Shown: positions 20,001-32,100 of the stretch, piece by piece
Layout of the letters: every line of letters begins with the position of its first letter
Position numbering within the stretch: the first letter of the stretch is position 1
Source: Watersipora subatra
Taxonomy: Eukaryota > Bryozoa > Gymnolaemata > Cheilostomatida > Watersiporidae
Reading direction: 5' to 3'
Assembly: GCF_963576615.1 (NCBI RefSeq)
Contig: NC_088709.1
Span: forward strand, 23,080,243-23,144,242
DNA: 64,000 nt
Made by a program: the position numbers and the translations under genes
The notes under the pieces: generated by a model
Told to the model about the DNA's origin: nothing
The model's database searches: none
Seen by the model: the letters and a program-made list of their open reading frames with translations, nothing else

Positions 20001-21441
20001 TATCAGCTCTTACTTTCATTAATATTGTTGCTACTTTTATTAATCTGTATAATTATATAAATCTCAAAGTTTGTCGTCTGGCGTCTTTCCATAGTGATTA
20101 CATTCTAGCAATGAAGAAACCACATCACAGAATATTTGATCTCGGAACCTCTCTTTGACAAGCTAACCCATTAAGCCACACCGGACACCATGAACTCATT
20201 GGGCAGATAGTCATTATTTGGGTTAAAATACGCGTAGCGACTCTGTGTTATGCGCAACGTCACTAAAGCTTGCTCTCATGGCTCTTATTAGTAACTTTAA
20301 CAATACATATACTAACTTACTCAAATTATTCAATGGCAACTAGATTACCTGCCATTGTTTATAAGCTGGTTTTAATACCTGTGCAACGCCCGACATTCGG
20401 TTAGTATATAATAAAAATTACACCATCATTCCAGTGAAGAATTGCATAATTGAAGAATTAGAATAATCCTTACTGCTAATTGGGGTCTAGTGAAAAGACT
20501 TAATTTGAAGGACATGTTTATAGTGACTTCAGCAAGTTTTATTCAAAACTCTATGAAACCCAAAAAATATTGATTTTTGAAACTTGTGGACATTGAAAAA
20601 GTCGTAAGATTTTGAACAATGTCTGCTGGCATTGCCAGACTAGATTCCATTACTACAAGGACTACTTATCAAATATCTAACATCAATAACTGCGTTCATT
20701 CAATTATTAGAATCATAAATATTGTTATACAAATGTTTAATATCAACTAGCAGTAAGCATGAAGATAGTGCGAGGTTTCTTCCACTATCAATCATTATAT
20801 ATATTTTATAATATTATATATAATATTTTGTATAGTTATAGTAATCACAAGCAGTCAGCCGCGTGAAGCCCCAGAATTCTTTCATTTTAAATCAGTTAGC
20901 CTCAGGTTTGTGTTCAAGTGGCTGGTTCTCAGGAACTATATAGCGGGTTTGAAACCAAATATTTTAGCGACTTGCAGGAAGGCACTGAGCGCATGTTTGT
21001 GAAGTTTGGATAAATTTGGCCAAAAAAGTAGAAATGCATGTCTACGTAGACTAACAGACAGACAATGAAAATGTGGTATTTGTTAATATAGGTACATACA
21101 AAAAGATTTCTCCAGACATATTACAAACTGACAGACTTATTGTAGGGTTGCTTGATGACCTGCTGTACTGCATAGCATCTGCACAGTGTCACCACTATTT
21201 TCTACCAAGGATGAATCTCTTTGAGAATATTCCGCCAGAATTCCTTGCAACTATAGGACAGAAGCTGACAGAGATCAGGCGAAACCCTAAAAAGTACCTG
21301 CAGCCTGTATTTGGAGGCTGCACACATGAACTCTTTTCTCAAGCAGGTCCAGAGAACAGAACTGGTGACTCAGATAGCATCGATTCGATGCTCCAAAAGC
21401 TAGAGCTAACTCCAGTGCGCTCAAATGGTGATGCGCCTTGA
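17089..21441 (+). CDS. Mab-21 / cGAS-like receptor family protein
   Basis: Nucleotidyltransferase-fold protein of the Mab-21/cGAS superfamily, which in invertebrates includes cGAS-like receptors that sense foreign nucleic acid and make cyclic dinucleotides. Coding exons are 17089-18166 and 21092-21441, joined in phase 1 (RCVF-G-TYKKISPD), 475 residues; the first in-frame ATG was used. Visible: TGST at 65-68 (GS motif), ESDIMAVID at 91-99, SDVDIVPALLLPEWP at 230-244, then the Mab-21 C-terminal block WRLSFSKAEVLLL (287-299), LNSYHCKSITLWACE (328-342) and, in exon 2, RLIVGLLDDLLYCIAS and NLFENIPPE. The usual D-x-D pair reads D93-I-M95, so one metal-binding acid appears lost, while D233 is kept; activity is therefore doubtful. 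No signal peptide or transmembrane segment is seen. Which ligand, or whether it acts enzymatically, cannot be told. Confidence 0.87.
18571..18666 (-). CDS. Unidentified terminal-exon-like segment
   Basis: Minus-strand segment bordered 5' by GATTCTACAG and ending in a TAA stop. It encodes 31 residues starting DFDILDTYNEYFGIPTD and ending in an acidic tail (GNDDEIF). Composition, acceptor and stop look like the last exon of a real gene. It lies antisense inside the intron of the cGAS-like gene. I do not recognise the family. Upstream exons could be the segments at 21657-21755 and 21832-21857, but that link is only a guess. Confidence 0.35.
   Translation of the reverse strand, partial: DFDILDTYNEYFGIPTDVQSSESKGNDDEIF
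19105..19420 (-). repeat. tRNA-derived SINE copy
   Basis: Read on the minus strand, GGGTTCAAATCC (positions 19253-19264) is a perfect RNA polymerase III B box, preceded by an A-box-like GCAGGTGGTAGTGCG. The plus-strand right part (tagttattttctgtgcctta, then ggtgcacctgacg) recurs near 50015-50050 and, more weakly, near 55738. Together these define a SINE family with at least three copies in the window. Confidence 0.65.
20060..20420 (-). repeat. tRNA-derived SINE copy (family also at 54 kb)
   Basis: Shares with 54060-54420 the order: ctcaaagttt/aaagttggtc head, tctagcaatga, ttgatctcg.aacctc, aagctaacccattaagc, gcgactctrtgttatgcgca and cactaaagcttgctc. The words aagctaacccattaagc and gatctcg.aacc are the inverted A and B boxes of a tRNA gene. 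The copy ends in ttttaatacctgtgcaacgc. Confidence 0.7.
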
Positions 21442-21561
21442 CAATGTCATGGAATAGACAACTCCATCATGTAAGCTACTTTAACGGTTTATTAGTTTGA
21501 CCTATATGAGATATCTAGATGGGAAAAGTCAAACGTAAACTTCTGCACTAAAAACTTTGTT

Positions 21562-21567
21562 AATAAA
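21562..21567 (+). promoter_or_regulatory. Poly(A) signal candidate, cGAS-like gene
   Basis: The first AATAAA after the stop of the cGAS-like gene, about 120 bp downstream. It fits a short 3' UTR. It is based on the hexamer alone. Confidence 0.45.
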
Positions 21568-21656
21568 TTTGCTGAGCGGCTCTTCTATGCAGCATGATTA
21601 GTTACTCGATGAATAGCAACAAAGTGAAGACTTGTCTTCTCATTCAAGGTTATTAC

Positions 21657-21755
21657 CTTTGAGAAAGAGTAAACAACCTTTTGCAAAACTAAGATGTACC
21701 GCTCAATGAACAGCATATAAAAGACATTTTTGCAAAAGACATGCTTCAGTTTCAG
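21657..21755 (-). CDS. Unidentified exon-like segment
   Basis: Minus-strand segment of 99 bp (33 codons, phase 0 at both ends) preceded by a strong pyrimidine tract and TTCAG and followed by GTAATA. It encodes a hydrophobic/basic stretch starting LKLKHVFCKNVFYMLFIER. A further 26 bp candidate at 21832-21857 (ATAG before, GTAAAA after) would join it in frame as SMIVLSEQ. The product is unknown. It lies just downstream of the cGAS-like gene on the opposite strand. Confidence 0.28.
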
Positions 21756-21999
21756 CTGAACATCGAGGAAAAAAATAATCATAGGTTTTTATATGTATTT
21801 TAGTAGGTTATTACAGAATCATAAATTTTACCTGCTCACTCAGAACGATCATGGAAACTATTTGGAAAGGAGAAAACTTGATCCATGCAGAAACTTAACT
21901 GTTGCCAAAGTTAGGAAAATAGAATAATGAAAAATTAGGCATAACAAGTGAGCATAAATATATAGAACCAAGTTAGATTTTATTTGTCTTTAAAACCAA

Positions 22000-22480
22000 A
22001 AATTCATCGTCACCAGAATGCACTAACTCGCCATTTTCATCATCATCATGGTTTTCATTTTTTGCTTTCCATCATTTATTTTTTTCACAGCCAAGAACAT
22101 ATTATTTTCAGTAGGAGGCCCAAAATAAGTACACCAAAACTACTTTCGACATAAGGCTTCAATTTTTACAAACGGCCTTTTGGAAAGTGCACAATTTCGA
22201 CAAAATAACCATAATCCATTTCTTGTATCGTTATTCCCAGCGGCAAGATCTAATAATACAGTAAAAAGTGCTTCAATTGTAAAGATTTAAGTCTCGCTGA
22301 ATGTAAGGCTAAGACATCGTTTTCCGGTAAAATTTTAGTCCAAGTTCTCCAATTTTGAGCATTCGTTATGCACATAAGATGCATGGGAATTTTAGGCCTT
22401 TTTTCTGGATTAGAAAGTGCATTTTATAGGCCGTCAAATACAGCACATGTATTTTATCGCCGCTTGACCAAAACAACGCT
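22000..22480 (-). pseudogene. Broken cysteine-rich reading frame, family unknown
   Basis: Read on the minus strand, one frame shows protein-like stretches separated by stops: LLDLAAGNNDTRNGLWLFCR, then NCALSKRPFVKIEALCRK, a stop, FWCTYFGPPTENNMF, then a probable shift in an A run into an acidic tail containing DDDENGELVHSGDDE and a stop. Paired cysteines (CRNC, C..K, C) suggest a zinc-ribbon-like protein. Several in-frame stops make a working gene unlikely. The parent family was not recognised. Confidence 0.35.
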
Positions 22481-23163
22481 GTAAGAATTTTTTAATAAAC
22501 AGCACACAGTTGTTTTTAGAGAGCCACATGCAATGATTACGCGTAACTAATTATCAATATCACATTCTTGCTATCAGGCTTGTTAGACTACTCCTCTTCA
22601 AAACAAAGAGACAAATTATGTTTTATTATTGTAGTTTATATTTGTACAGAGAGCTTCTTCAACTATTGTACATGACTGCTCATGACAACTCAAGCAATGC
22701 AGTATCAAACTCGAAACCATGCACTGGCGATAGACTGCCACTGATGTCTCTCGCTAAAACTTACATTCCTGTTTATTCTAATGCGAGTGGAGGAGAGGAA
22801 ACATTGTTTACTCTGCAAGCGCTCAGAGCTAATCATTGTTGACAATAAACCAATTAAATTACTTTGTACAAGAACTATACAAGAATTATTATTTGCGGTT
22901 ATTTTGTACAAAACATAGAAAGAAAATGGATGAGAAACAGTTGAACTCGGTGATTGCTGTACCAAGATGTATATCAAGCTATAACCAGTTGTATGAACTT
23001 ACTTTTGTAACAAAAGAGGCTGCTAATCTTAAAAAGCTAATACCCATATGTTGCTTGTCACCGCTACCTTATTGCAATAAAAATAACCATTTTTTACTGC
23101 ACGCTATTATTATTACAATAGACATGAAATACATTTTACAAATTAAAAAAAAATACAAGTGAA

Positions 23164-26100
23164 TTATTCCTTGACAGCTAATGGACCCACAGCATTCGTG
23201 GTTTCTGCACCCAGGTTGGCTCCTGTCTGCTTTACACTCACAAGCTGTAAATGGAGGAGGTGAAACCAGCTAAACCAGAACTGACAAACTGCGGACGGAG
23301 TGACTTCATTTGTTACCAGCTAACACGTGCTAATAAATGACAGAGTGACTTCATTTGTTACCAGCTAACACGCGCTAGTAAATGACAGAACTAATCATCA
23401 ATAACTCCATAAATAGTTAACTTTGTCTTTACTCACTTCCTTCAGGAAATGTTTTGAATAAAAAACTGCTATGATCACTGCTACAGGATAGCTGAAAAGG
23501 CAACTCCACAGTTGCAATGCATATAGCTAGTACAGTGTTGAATAATGAAAAGGAGTATGATACAGATATTCATTGTATCACATCAGTGTGTAGCCTCGGT
23601 GAGATACAATATAAGCTAAAAGCAAACACCTACCCATGTTTCTAGAAGAGCCGTAATCGAATGTTTATTCTGCAATTTCTTGAGACTGTTTAAAAACTTG
23701 AATTTGATGTCCATGAAGAAATCCGAAGTCTCATATAGTTCCATTTCCATATCACAAAAAGGACTAGTATCAGGGTAGGTTTCTGGTACTGAAAACTTTA
23801 TAGGTGGTACAGATGGCAGACCTCTATCATCTGTAATAAAACCGAGAAACAATAAAAAATGGAAGAAAAGAAACAATGAAAAATGGAAGAAAAGATACTC
23901 GCGCTTTGGCTGTTTCGCAAGCTATAAGAGAAAACGTCGAGCCTGAGGGCAAATGGGCACCTTTATTCTCTCCACACAACACTTACTGACTAGCTGTAGT
24001 GCTTTTAATATTGATACGAGGGTTTGAATCAATGACACATGCTAATGCTTTCATAATAGTTTTATATACAGGCATACAGCGTTTTTAGATGAAGATAAAG
24101 TTGAAGGTTAATAGACGGCAGAAAAACCGGAAGCTGGATTTTAGAAGGTAGGAGTGTTAGATACAGGTTATTAAAAGGTAGGAGTGTTAGATACAGGTTA
24201 ATAGAAGGTAGAAGTGTTGGATACAGGTTAGTAGAAGGGAGAAATGTTAGATACAGGTTAGTAGAAGGGAGAAGTGTTGAATACAGGTTAGTAGAAGGGA
24301 GAAGTGTTAGATACAGGTTAGTAGAAGGGAGAAGTGTTGAATACAGGTTAGTAGAAGGGAGAAGTGTTAGATACAGGTTAGTAGAAGGGAGAAGTGTTGA
24401 ATACAGGTTAGTAGAAGGTAGAAGTGTTGGATACAGGTTAGTAGAAGAGAGAAGTGTTGGGTACAGGTTAGTAGAAGGGAGAAGTGTTAGCTACAAGTTG
24501 GCAAAAGGTAGAATGACCATAGCAATTAGAAATAACTGTCAACATAACAATATGGATGCTGATAGAGATGAAAAGCAACAGCAGAGAGCGAAAGACCAAC
24601 CAACCTAAAGTACACTGTAGCCTCAGGCCCTGCCCATCGTCACAGCCATCCAGATTCTCGCTCGCCTTATCTCTGCACACTTTAAACTTCTTGTCAAGTC
24701 GAGCTAACTCCCCTTGGATAAGATGTGGAACAGCAGGCTTTTTGGCGGCAGGGGTGGAACCTGAGAACTTTCTCTTCCTTTTGACGCCAAATTGCGGTAC
24801 TGAAGAGCTATTGAAAAATAAACCAGAAACACTGACTATAGGATGTGATTCTAAAACTTAAAAAGCTACAGAAAGCTACTAGACAAAACAGGACATTAAT
24901 GGCGAGACTTTGCATACTAGTAATGGCTACAAGCCTACAAGGTCAACCAAACAGTTTTCTATTAGCAGACGTTATAGCACAAGGTAAAGGCGTGGTCACA
25001 TGAGCGCCGAAACGAACTAAACGATGCACAAATACGTCGCTGTCAGTTGTAAACTGTTCGGCCAAAGACATTTCTAATTGAAACGAACCATTTTGGTCCT
25101 GCTCAAAATTTCGTGACGAAACCTTGCTCTTACTGGCTGATTAAAATTCTAGCGAGCACGCCTTACATTTCTCCTTAAGTGCGTGTGAGTCAAGTTAAAA
25201 AAGAAATGGGACAATACTTTTATTTCGTTAAATAAACAACATGAAGCAATTTACGACAAGGCTCACTCGGATTTGTGATTATGTTGCATAAATGTAAGAT
25301 GTTGCACTTAAGTTTTGCATAAATGTAAGAGAATGGTTGTGATTTTCTTTCGCGTAGAATATAAGTAATCTGTCATATTCACCCTGATGAAGTATCGTTG
25401 ACTGATTTATTTATGTAAAACCACAGTACTATGATAAAGACTGTTTTTGTTTGTTATGTACCCAGCATAGAAAAACATTCATATGTTAATAAAAAATATA
25501 ATTATGTTGATGAGAAGGGTTGACAAAATCCTTATATTGAGTGTTTTGTTTTGAGCAGCTGAATGATCTTCTGATAAATCTACTGCGTAATTATAATTAA
25601 TAATTGTTCCTCAAAGTTTTTTGTTTACAATAGAAATATTTAGCTCAAATACATAAAAACTACCAATCATTATGATCAATCTCACTGGTTTTATAGACCA
25701 TGATTGCGGTAAATTTGATAAAATGTAACAGTGTCCAATGAAACAGTGTCCTGTCTTTATACGTAAGGTATCTAGGAAGCGAAGTGACTTCGGATGCCGT
25801 GTGACATATGGCTTAGCCGAACCGAAGTAAAACAACTTCCGAACCAAACCAAACCTCTAAATCGGTTCGGCGCTCGTGTGACCACGCCTTTAGAAGAGCT
25901 TAGCGAGACAACTGAGCAGTCACTTGAACATTAAATAAAAATTAGTAGTCCTACTGTCGGCGGAGTGACAGAAAAACAAACTGTAACCCCTGATCATGCA
26001 ACATTTTCTACCGTTCCAATAAAAGGCCAATGTGAGTGAGACTTCTTTATTGCAGTTAGTAACACAATAATATGTCATTTATTTAAAAACTCGTCATTCT

Positions 26101-29100
26101 CATTAAAGTATACATTTTATTGACGTCGACAGATCGAGAAAATCATTGAGTACCTCTTTTCGTATTCCTCAGCCAATCACTTGACATTTTGAATAAAAGA
26201 GGAGCAAATAAGAGATTTACTTGTCACAAATCCTCCGAGGACTTCCTCTTGCCACAAGTAAACCACCTTTAATAGGTTTACACAAAACTACGATGGTTAC
26301 CACTTCATGCTATTATAAAACATTCTGTTATACCCACTATAAAATATTAATAATATAATCTTACATAAAAAGCTAACACTCCCATCAACTGTTAAACAAA
26401 GAGCAAATGCAATCATATAAATATTATACCAATAATATAAATAGTTTAACACAGTGTAATAGTGTAATTGACCGTGCGAGTATTTCAAGACCACAACCAT
26501 ATCTTGCAAGTTCTTGTCAAACATACCCAATTAAAAGCTTTTTATAACATAATATCTTGCTAGGTGTCTGTCTGTAACAAAGCACCATTCTCAAACCATG
26601 TTTTACAGTAACAAATAAGAAATCAGGCATGATTGACATCTGATTGTTTGCTCAAAGTTCTAGATATCAAAACTCGCCGAAATTAAGTACAAAATACAGG
26701 AACACAAAAACCCATAACAGCCGGTATTACGGCATAGCGTAGAGTGTGCCAAAAACCCTAACGATGGCAATACCGGCACTCACATGGCTCTGTTTACAAA
26801 TGCTGCTTCTAAGTAACAACGTAAACCAATCAAATTAATTCTTGCACAGGGCGTTAGACCAGAAATTTTACTTCCATTTTAACAGTTTTCAAATATCTAT
26901 ATCTACTTGCTTCGTTATAGTAACAATTCTTTTTGGAACAGTCTAACAAAAAATTTACGGTCTAACAAAAAATTGATTTGGTTTGTTTGTTGGTAGTCAT
27001 GGATTCTGGTGATGAAGGTGAAAAGTATATATGATATAGTAATTTAGCAGATTATTTTAGGTCATAAAATGATGATGAACGTGTGCTCGATGGATATGAT
27101 GCTACTGCGAAGATTTTTACAACTTTTAAAAACTGTCTGAAATTTTATCGTCTTAGCCCGAAGAACTGTGAAACACTTTTTTTTCTAGTTAGTGACATTT
27201 GCGGTGCGTTGCCGGACCTTTTTACTGGTGTTTTACCAATTATCAACGTATTATGATAATTTATTTGTCATATTGTATTGTATATAATCACATATATCAT
27301 AATTGTATTTAGGTTTATTTAATGAATGTTTAGAAACATCTGATCATTGGACAAATTGACCAGGGATACTGACACGCATTGACAAGGATGGCCAGGGTTC
27401 AAAAGGTTAAACCATGATAATAAAACAATCATTGACAATTCCATAGTAAGAACCAGTTGGAAGTAAAACAAATACAGTAGACGCTCCTATAACGTAAATA
27501 ATTTGTTCCAGGAATGTTTACGCTATAGGGAATTTATGTTATAAGAACAGTAAAATACATGTAAATAGCCTAATCTGTTCCAAGATCTTTCCAAACTCAC
27601 CCCTTTGGCCATGCAAAAAGGAAAAACTTGACTTAACTCTTTCAATTTGTAGGCTGTACCGTAACTGCAGAATTATTGGTTTGCATCAACAACTTTTCTC
27701 CTTTTTATGATCAATCTCGCTGGTTTTATAGACCATGATTGCGGTAAATTTGATAAAATGTTGATAGGAACTGCACATTTTCGACATTCATTAACAAGGA
27801 TTCGCTTACTTTTGTAAACAACGAAGTCTATTCTGCAAAGTAAAGCTATTAACAAATATTTTGTACGCCTCCAATAAGGCAAAACAACCAAATATTTTTA
27901 CTACAAAAAGCACTTCTACCTGTTCGTCGTCTATCACTATCCAGGGGTCAAAGTTAGTATTAAGATAGTTTTTGACGACACTCCAACTTGTGACAGTAAG
28001 ACCGGTAGACCGACGCTGTAACACCTGCACTAATCGATCGCCTTTGTATGTATGAAAAATTGCACATATATCTTATTCGCTTTTTTGTCAACACATTTAA
28101 CGATCTATTTACAACGAACTAGAATGTCGCGAAAGTTATACACAATAGATATAAGGCTAAACGCACGGCGTTTTTTCTCCCGCACGTGCGGCAAAATAAA
28201 CTAACATTCAAATCGATTTTGAAAACTAGCCTGATTTGACACTTTACGTTATATGGAAATTTTTACATAGTACGAAGCAGATACTTGACAAATTTTTTAC
28301 GTTATCTGGAATTTACGTTATAGGAGTGTCTACTGTATGGCAATTGCCAAGGTCAAATGTACCTGTAGTTTGGCCCATAAAAGACATGCATGGCAGGTCC
28401 AAATGTCTGACGCAAGGCATTCTTGCAGTTAGCTGAAGCATTCATGCTACTTGTTACAGCTGTCAAGAGGGGCTGACACCAGTGAGAGTTGGAGTCTGGC
28501 ATAGAATCCTTGGATGGCTTTATTGACTAGAAAAATACAGAATGATACAACTGAACAGCAGACAATAGGCTACTTACTGCCCATCGTACATGCTTTTGAG
28601 AACTAGACAGTGAGAAGTATACAGCTTATGAGAAGTAAATGTTGGTGTTACATACAGTTATAGACAGTTATATACAGTTATAGACAGTTATATACAGTTA
28701 TATACACTTATAGACAGTTATATACAGTTATATACAGTTATATACACGTATAGACAGTTATATACACTTATAGACAATTATATACACTTATAGACAGTTA
28801 TATACACTTATGAATAGACAGTTATATACAGTTATAGACAATTATATACACTTATAGACAGTTATATACAGTTATAGACAGTTATATACACTTATAGACA
28901 GTTATATACACTTATAGACACTTATAGACAGTTATATACACTTATAGACAGTTATATACACTTATAGACAGTTATATACAGTTATATACACTTATAGACA
29001 CTTATAGACAGTGATATACAGTTATAGACATTTATATACACTTATAGACAGTTATATACACTTATAGACAGTTATATACACTTATAGACAGTTATATACA

Positions 29101-32100
29101 CTTATAGACAGTTATATACAGTTATATACATTCAGACCTCTACTGACTACTACATAAAAACACAACAATAAACCCAGGTAGTTTTTGACTCAACAACCAA
29201 AGCAATTATCTCGGTTTTTTATAGCTTTGCAGTTTCAGGAGGTAGGGTAAAATGACTGACAACCAAATGTGAAAATATAAAATAATAAAACATATACATA
29301 TACAAGCCAAACTAGTTTAAACTTCTCCTAATCTATGTTACGATAATTTAAATCTATGTATCTCTTACACCACACCTACCTCTAGACCGATGTGTTGCCA
29401 AGCCAACAACATAAAAATATTCTTTCTCTTGTAAACTGTTACTTTGTTTAGTTTTTACAAAAAATTTTAATTTTTCCAATTAATTTTTTTACAGTTTAAT
29501 ATAATGCATTGTTTTAATGTTACATGCATTTATTAAAAATATATATCGTAGGTTTTTTGACTACAAAACAAACTAGAGTGTATGTGTATATATGTATGTG
29601 TATATATAGTGCACCTCCAAAATACAACAATTTTAATAAATGAAGTTGATGAACATATTAGCTCTAAAAAAGTTTGTATATAACTGGCAAAAAAAAAGTT
29701 AAAACATTTCATCTGCCTGCCAAAAGACAGCAAATAAACAATTAAAAGAACTAGCGACGAAAAATAAATAGGCTACACTTATATAAGTAAAAGCTGAGAT
29801 GATGCTTATAGCTAACGTTACACAATTATGCTATATACAATTATTAATTTGTGTTGCTAACCTTTGTTCAGCTATGTAAAATAGCTACGCAAAATATGGC
29901 CATAGCTAATGGGTATATAAACTATGTTTTCAGATCAACGATTAGTTGTATACTTGAGAGTGAATAAACTACATTTATTGTCCTTGATATTACTCATACG
30001 GAGAAGCATGAAAATAAGAAATTGGAAAAACAGTCAATCATAAACATAGGAGGCTCGGATGTACTCTTGAATGTACTCTAAAGATTTGATAAAAAAAGAT
30101 GAACAATATGAACACCACATTTACAAAACCGCACCTCACTGGAAACAACTCGAGACGACAATCCAGTATGCTAGTATAATATAGAATACAATGATATAAA
30201 CTATATATATATTTCTCAAAGTTGGTCGTTTGTGTATTTGTCGTTTTGATTGTCTAGCTATAGCTATTATTTTAGCATTGCGCCTACACGTTACGATGCC
30301 TCTGTCTATATAATATATATATACATGTTTACGCTAGCTGTGCCTTCCGGCGTTCCCCGGGTATTCAAAATCGGCTTATAAACAATGAAAATTGATGAGA
30401 GTGGCCTACCACTTGCTATTAGCCTGGCACTATGCCAATGGAAAATAGTATTAAAAATCAACTTATCAACAATGAGAAGTAATGAGAGTTGCCCGCCACT
30501 TGCTATTAGCCTGACACATTGCCAATGGAAAAATCCAGTAAGCCAGTTAATAAATGCTAAGCTTCTAATGCCGTTGTCCAGCTACAACTATTCTAATAAT
30601 AGCTATAGCTGAAGGGACACACATGCATACACATACAGTCAAACACGGATAACTCGAACTTCACGGGACCGAGCGAAAGTGTTCGAATTATCAGAGCGTT
30701 CAAGTTATCAGAGCACTGTCACAAGTCCATCTATTTACTTATTTATTAGTAGATACATGTACATATACAAACTATAATATAAATCAAAAGCACAAATGGC
30801 TTGTTTCAAATTAAATGCTTCTAATGTAAAGTTTAAAACGTTTTTATCAAAAAGTATAGATATTTTTCTATCACTTGAGATTGGTTTGTTGTTTGAGGTG
30901 ATGTTATTGCCAGGACGTTTTTTAGATTGACATTGGCAAAACTTGATCGTTGTTGAAATGCTCAAAAGAAAAGACATCTTTTTTTTTTGAGCGTTTTACC
31001 CACGATCAATTTTGCCGATTTTTCTTGAAGTTTATGCAAAGATTAACTCACTTTACCTCGCTTCCGAAGGGCGTTCGCTAAGCGGATGTTTGGTATAAAT
31101 CAAGTTTCACCAAACTTTTAGAAAAGTCGTTGACAAAAATATTTTGCCGATGGTGGTAATAACGGCGCTTATGAATTACGAAAAGCTGAGGTTTACCTCT
31201 ATGGCTTGGAATAAAGTGATTTTCTAAAGCGATAACAACCGTTTCAGTAGCTGTTGGGCAAAAACAGTTCGAGTTAACAGTGTTGAGTTCGAGTTATCTA
31301 TAGCAATTTATCATTACGTGGGAACGGACCAAAGAAACCGTTCGAATTAACCATGTGTTCAAGCTATCCGTGGGCGAGTTATCCATGTTTGACTGTACTT
31401 TGAGAAATGTATATATACTGGTATATGGATTTCTCAAAGTTGGCGTGCCCGTCCATATGTGTCTTTCCGGTATAGCGCACACTGATTACTTTACCAATGC
31501 GGCTACGCGATGCAATGCCCTTATTAAGAAATATTTTTCAAACTATATCTGGGGTCAGGGCCAATTCTTCTCAAGCGGACAAGTATTTAAACACACTTCT
31601 ATGCGGATTCAACATATTCTGGATTTTTATTTTTTATCTCAGTTCGTAATAATTCTATCATTACCAAATCATCTTTTATTGTAATCATAGCAAAACCGAC
31701 TTAATTTAGCTATTACTTGCTAATTATTTCACATTTAAATCTAAACCCTTTTATAGCCGTTTTATTTTTTGTAATTTATTTGACTCGCACAAAACATTTT
31801 CCTCGTGATATGAAGATGAAGATATGTAGTTTGAAAGTTACAATGGCAAATGTTGTTATATGTTAAATACAAATAAATTTTCTGTCTAAAGACTTATTCA
31901 TTACCCGAGCAACGCCGAGTTGTACAGCTAGTTTATATATAATTCTCAAAGTTTGTGCTAGTATAAAGATAACTTACTGGTAGCTTTAGCTTCTTCAGCA
32001 CGTCTTCGCATCTGCACAGCATATCATAAGACGTCTTACTACAATAAATATGAACACAGTGAACAGTCACAGACCAACGTATAATCTGATGCAAGACCAG

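Larger units (their letters stand above)
18167..21091 (+). other. Intron of the cGAS-like gene, with SINE copies
   Basis: This 2.9 kb intron holds tRNA-derived repeats at about 19105-19420 and 20060-20420 and a TA-rich stretch near 20795-20835. A duplicated AT-rich motif (aattattctta.aa.taaat) occurs at 18480-18560. On the minus strand it also holds an unidentified terminal-exon-like segment (18571-18666). Confidence 0.6.
21442..23163. other. Region between the convergent cGAS-like gene and MED15
   Basis: Holds the 3' UTR of the cGAS-like gene, the exon-like segments just described, and a broken minus-strand reading frame at about 22000-22480. A small plus-strand open frame at 22672-22842 (56 residues, starts MTAHDNSSNAVSN) has no recognisable homology. 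It overlaps an open frame on the other strand and is not called as a gene. Confidence 0.4.
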
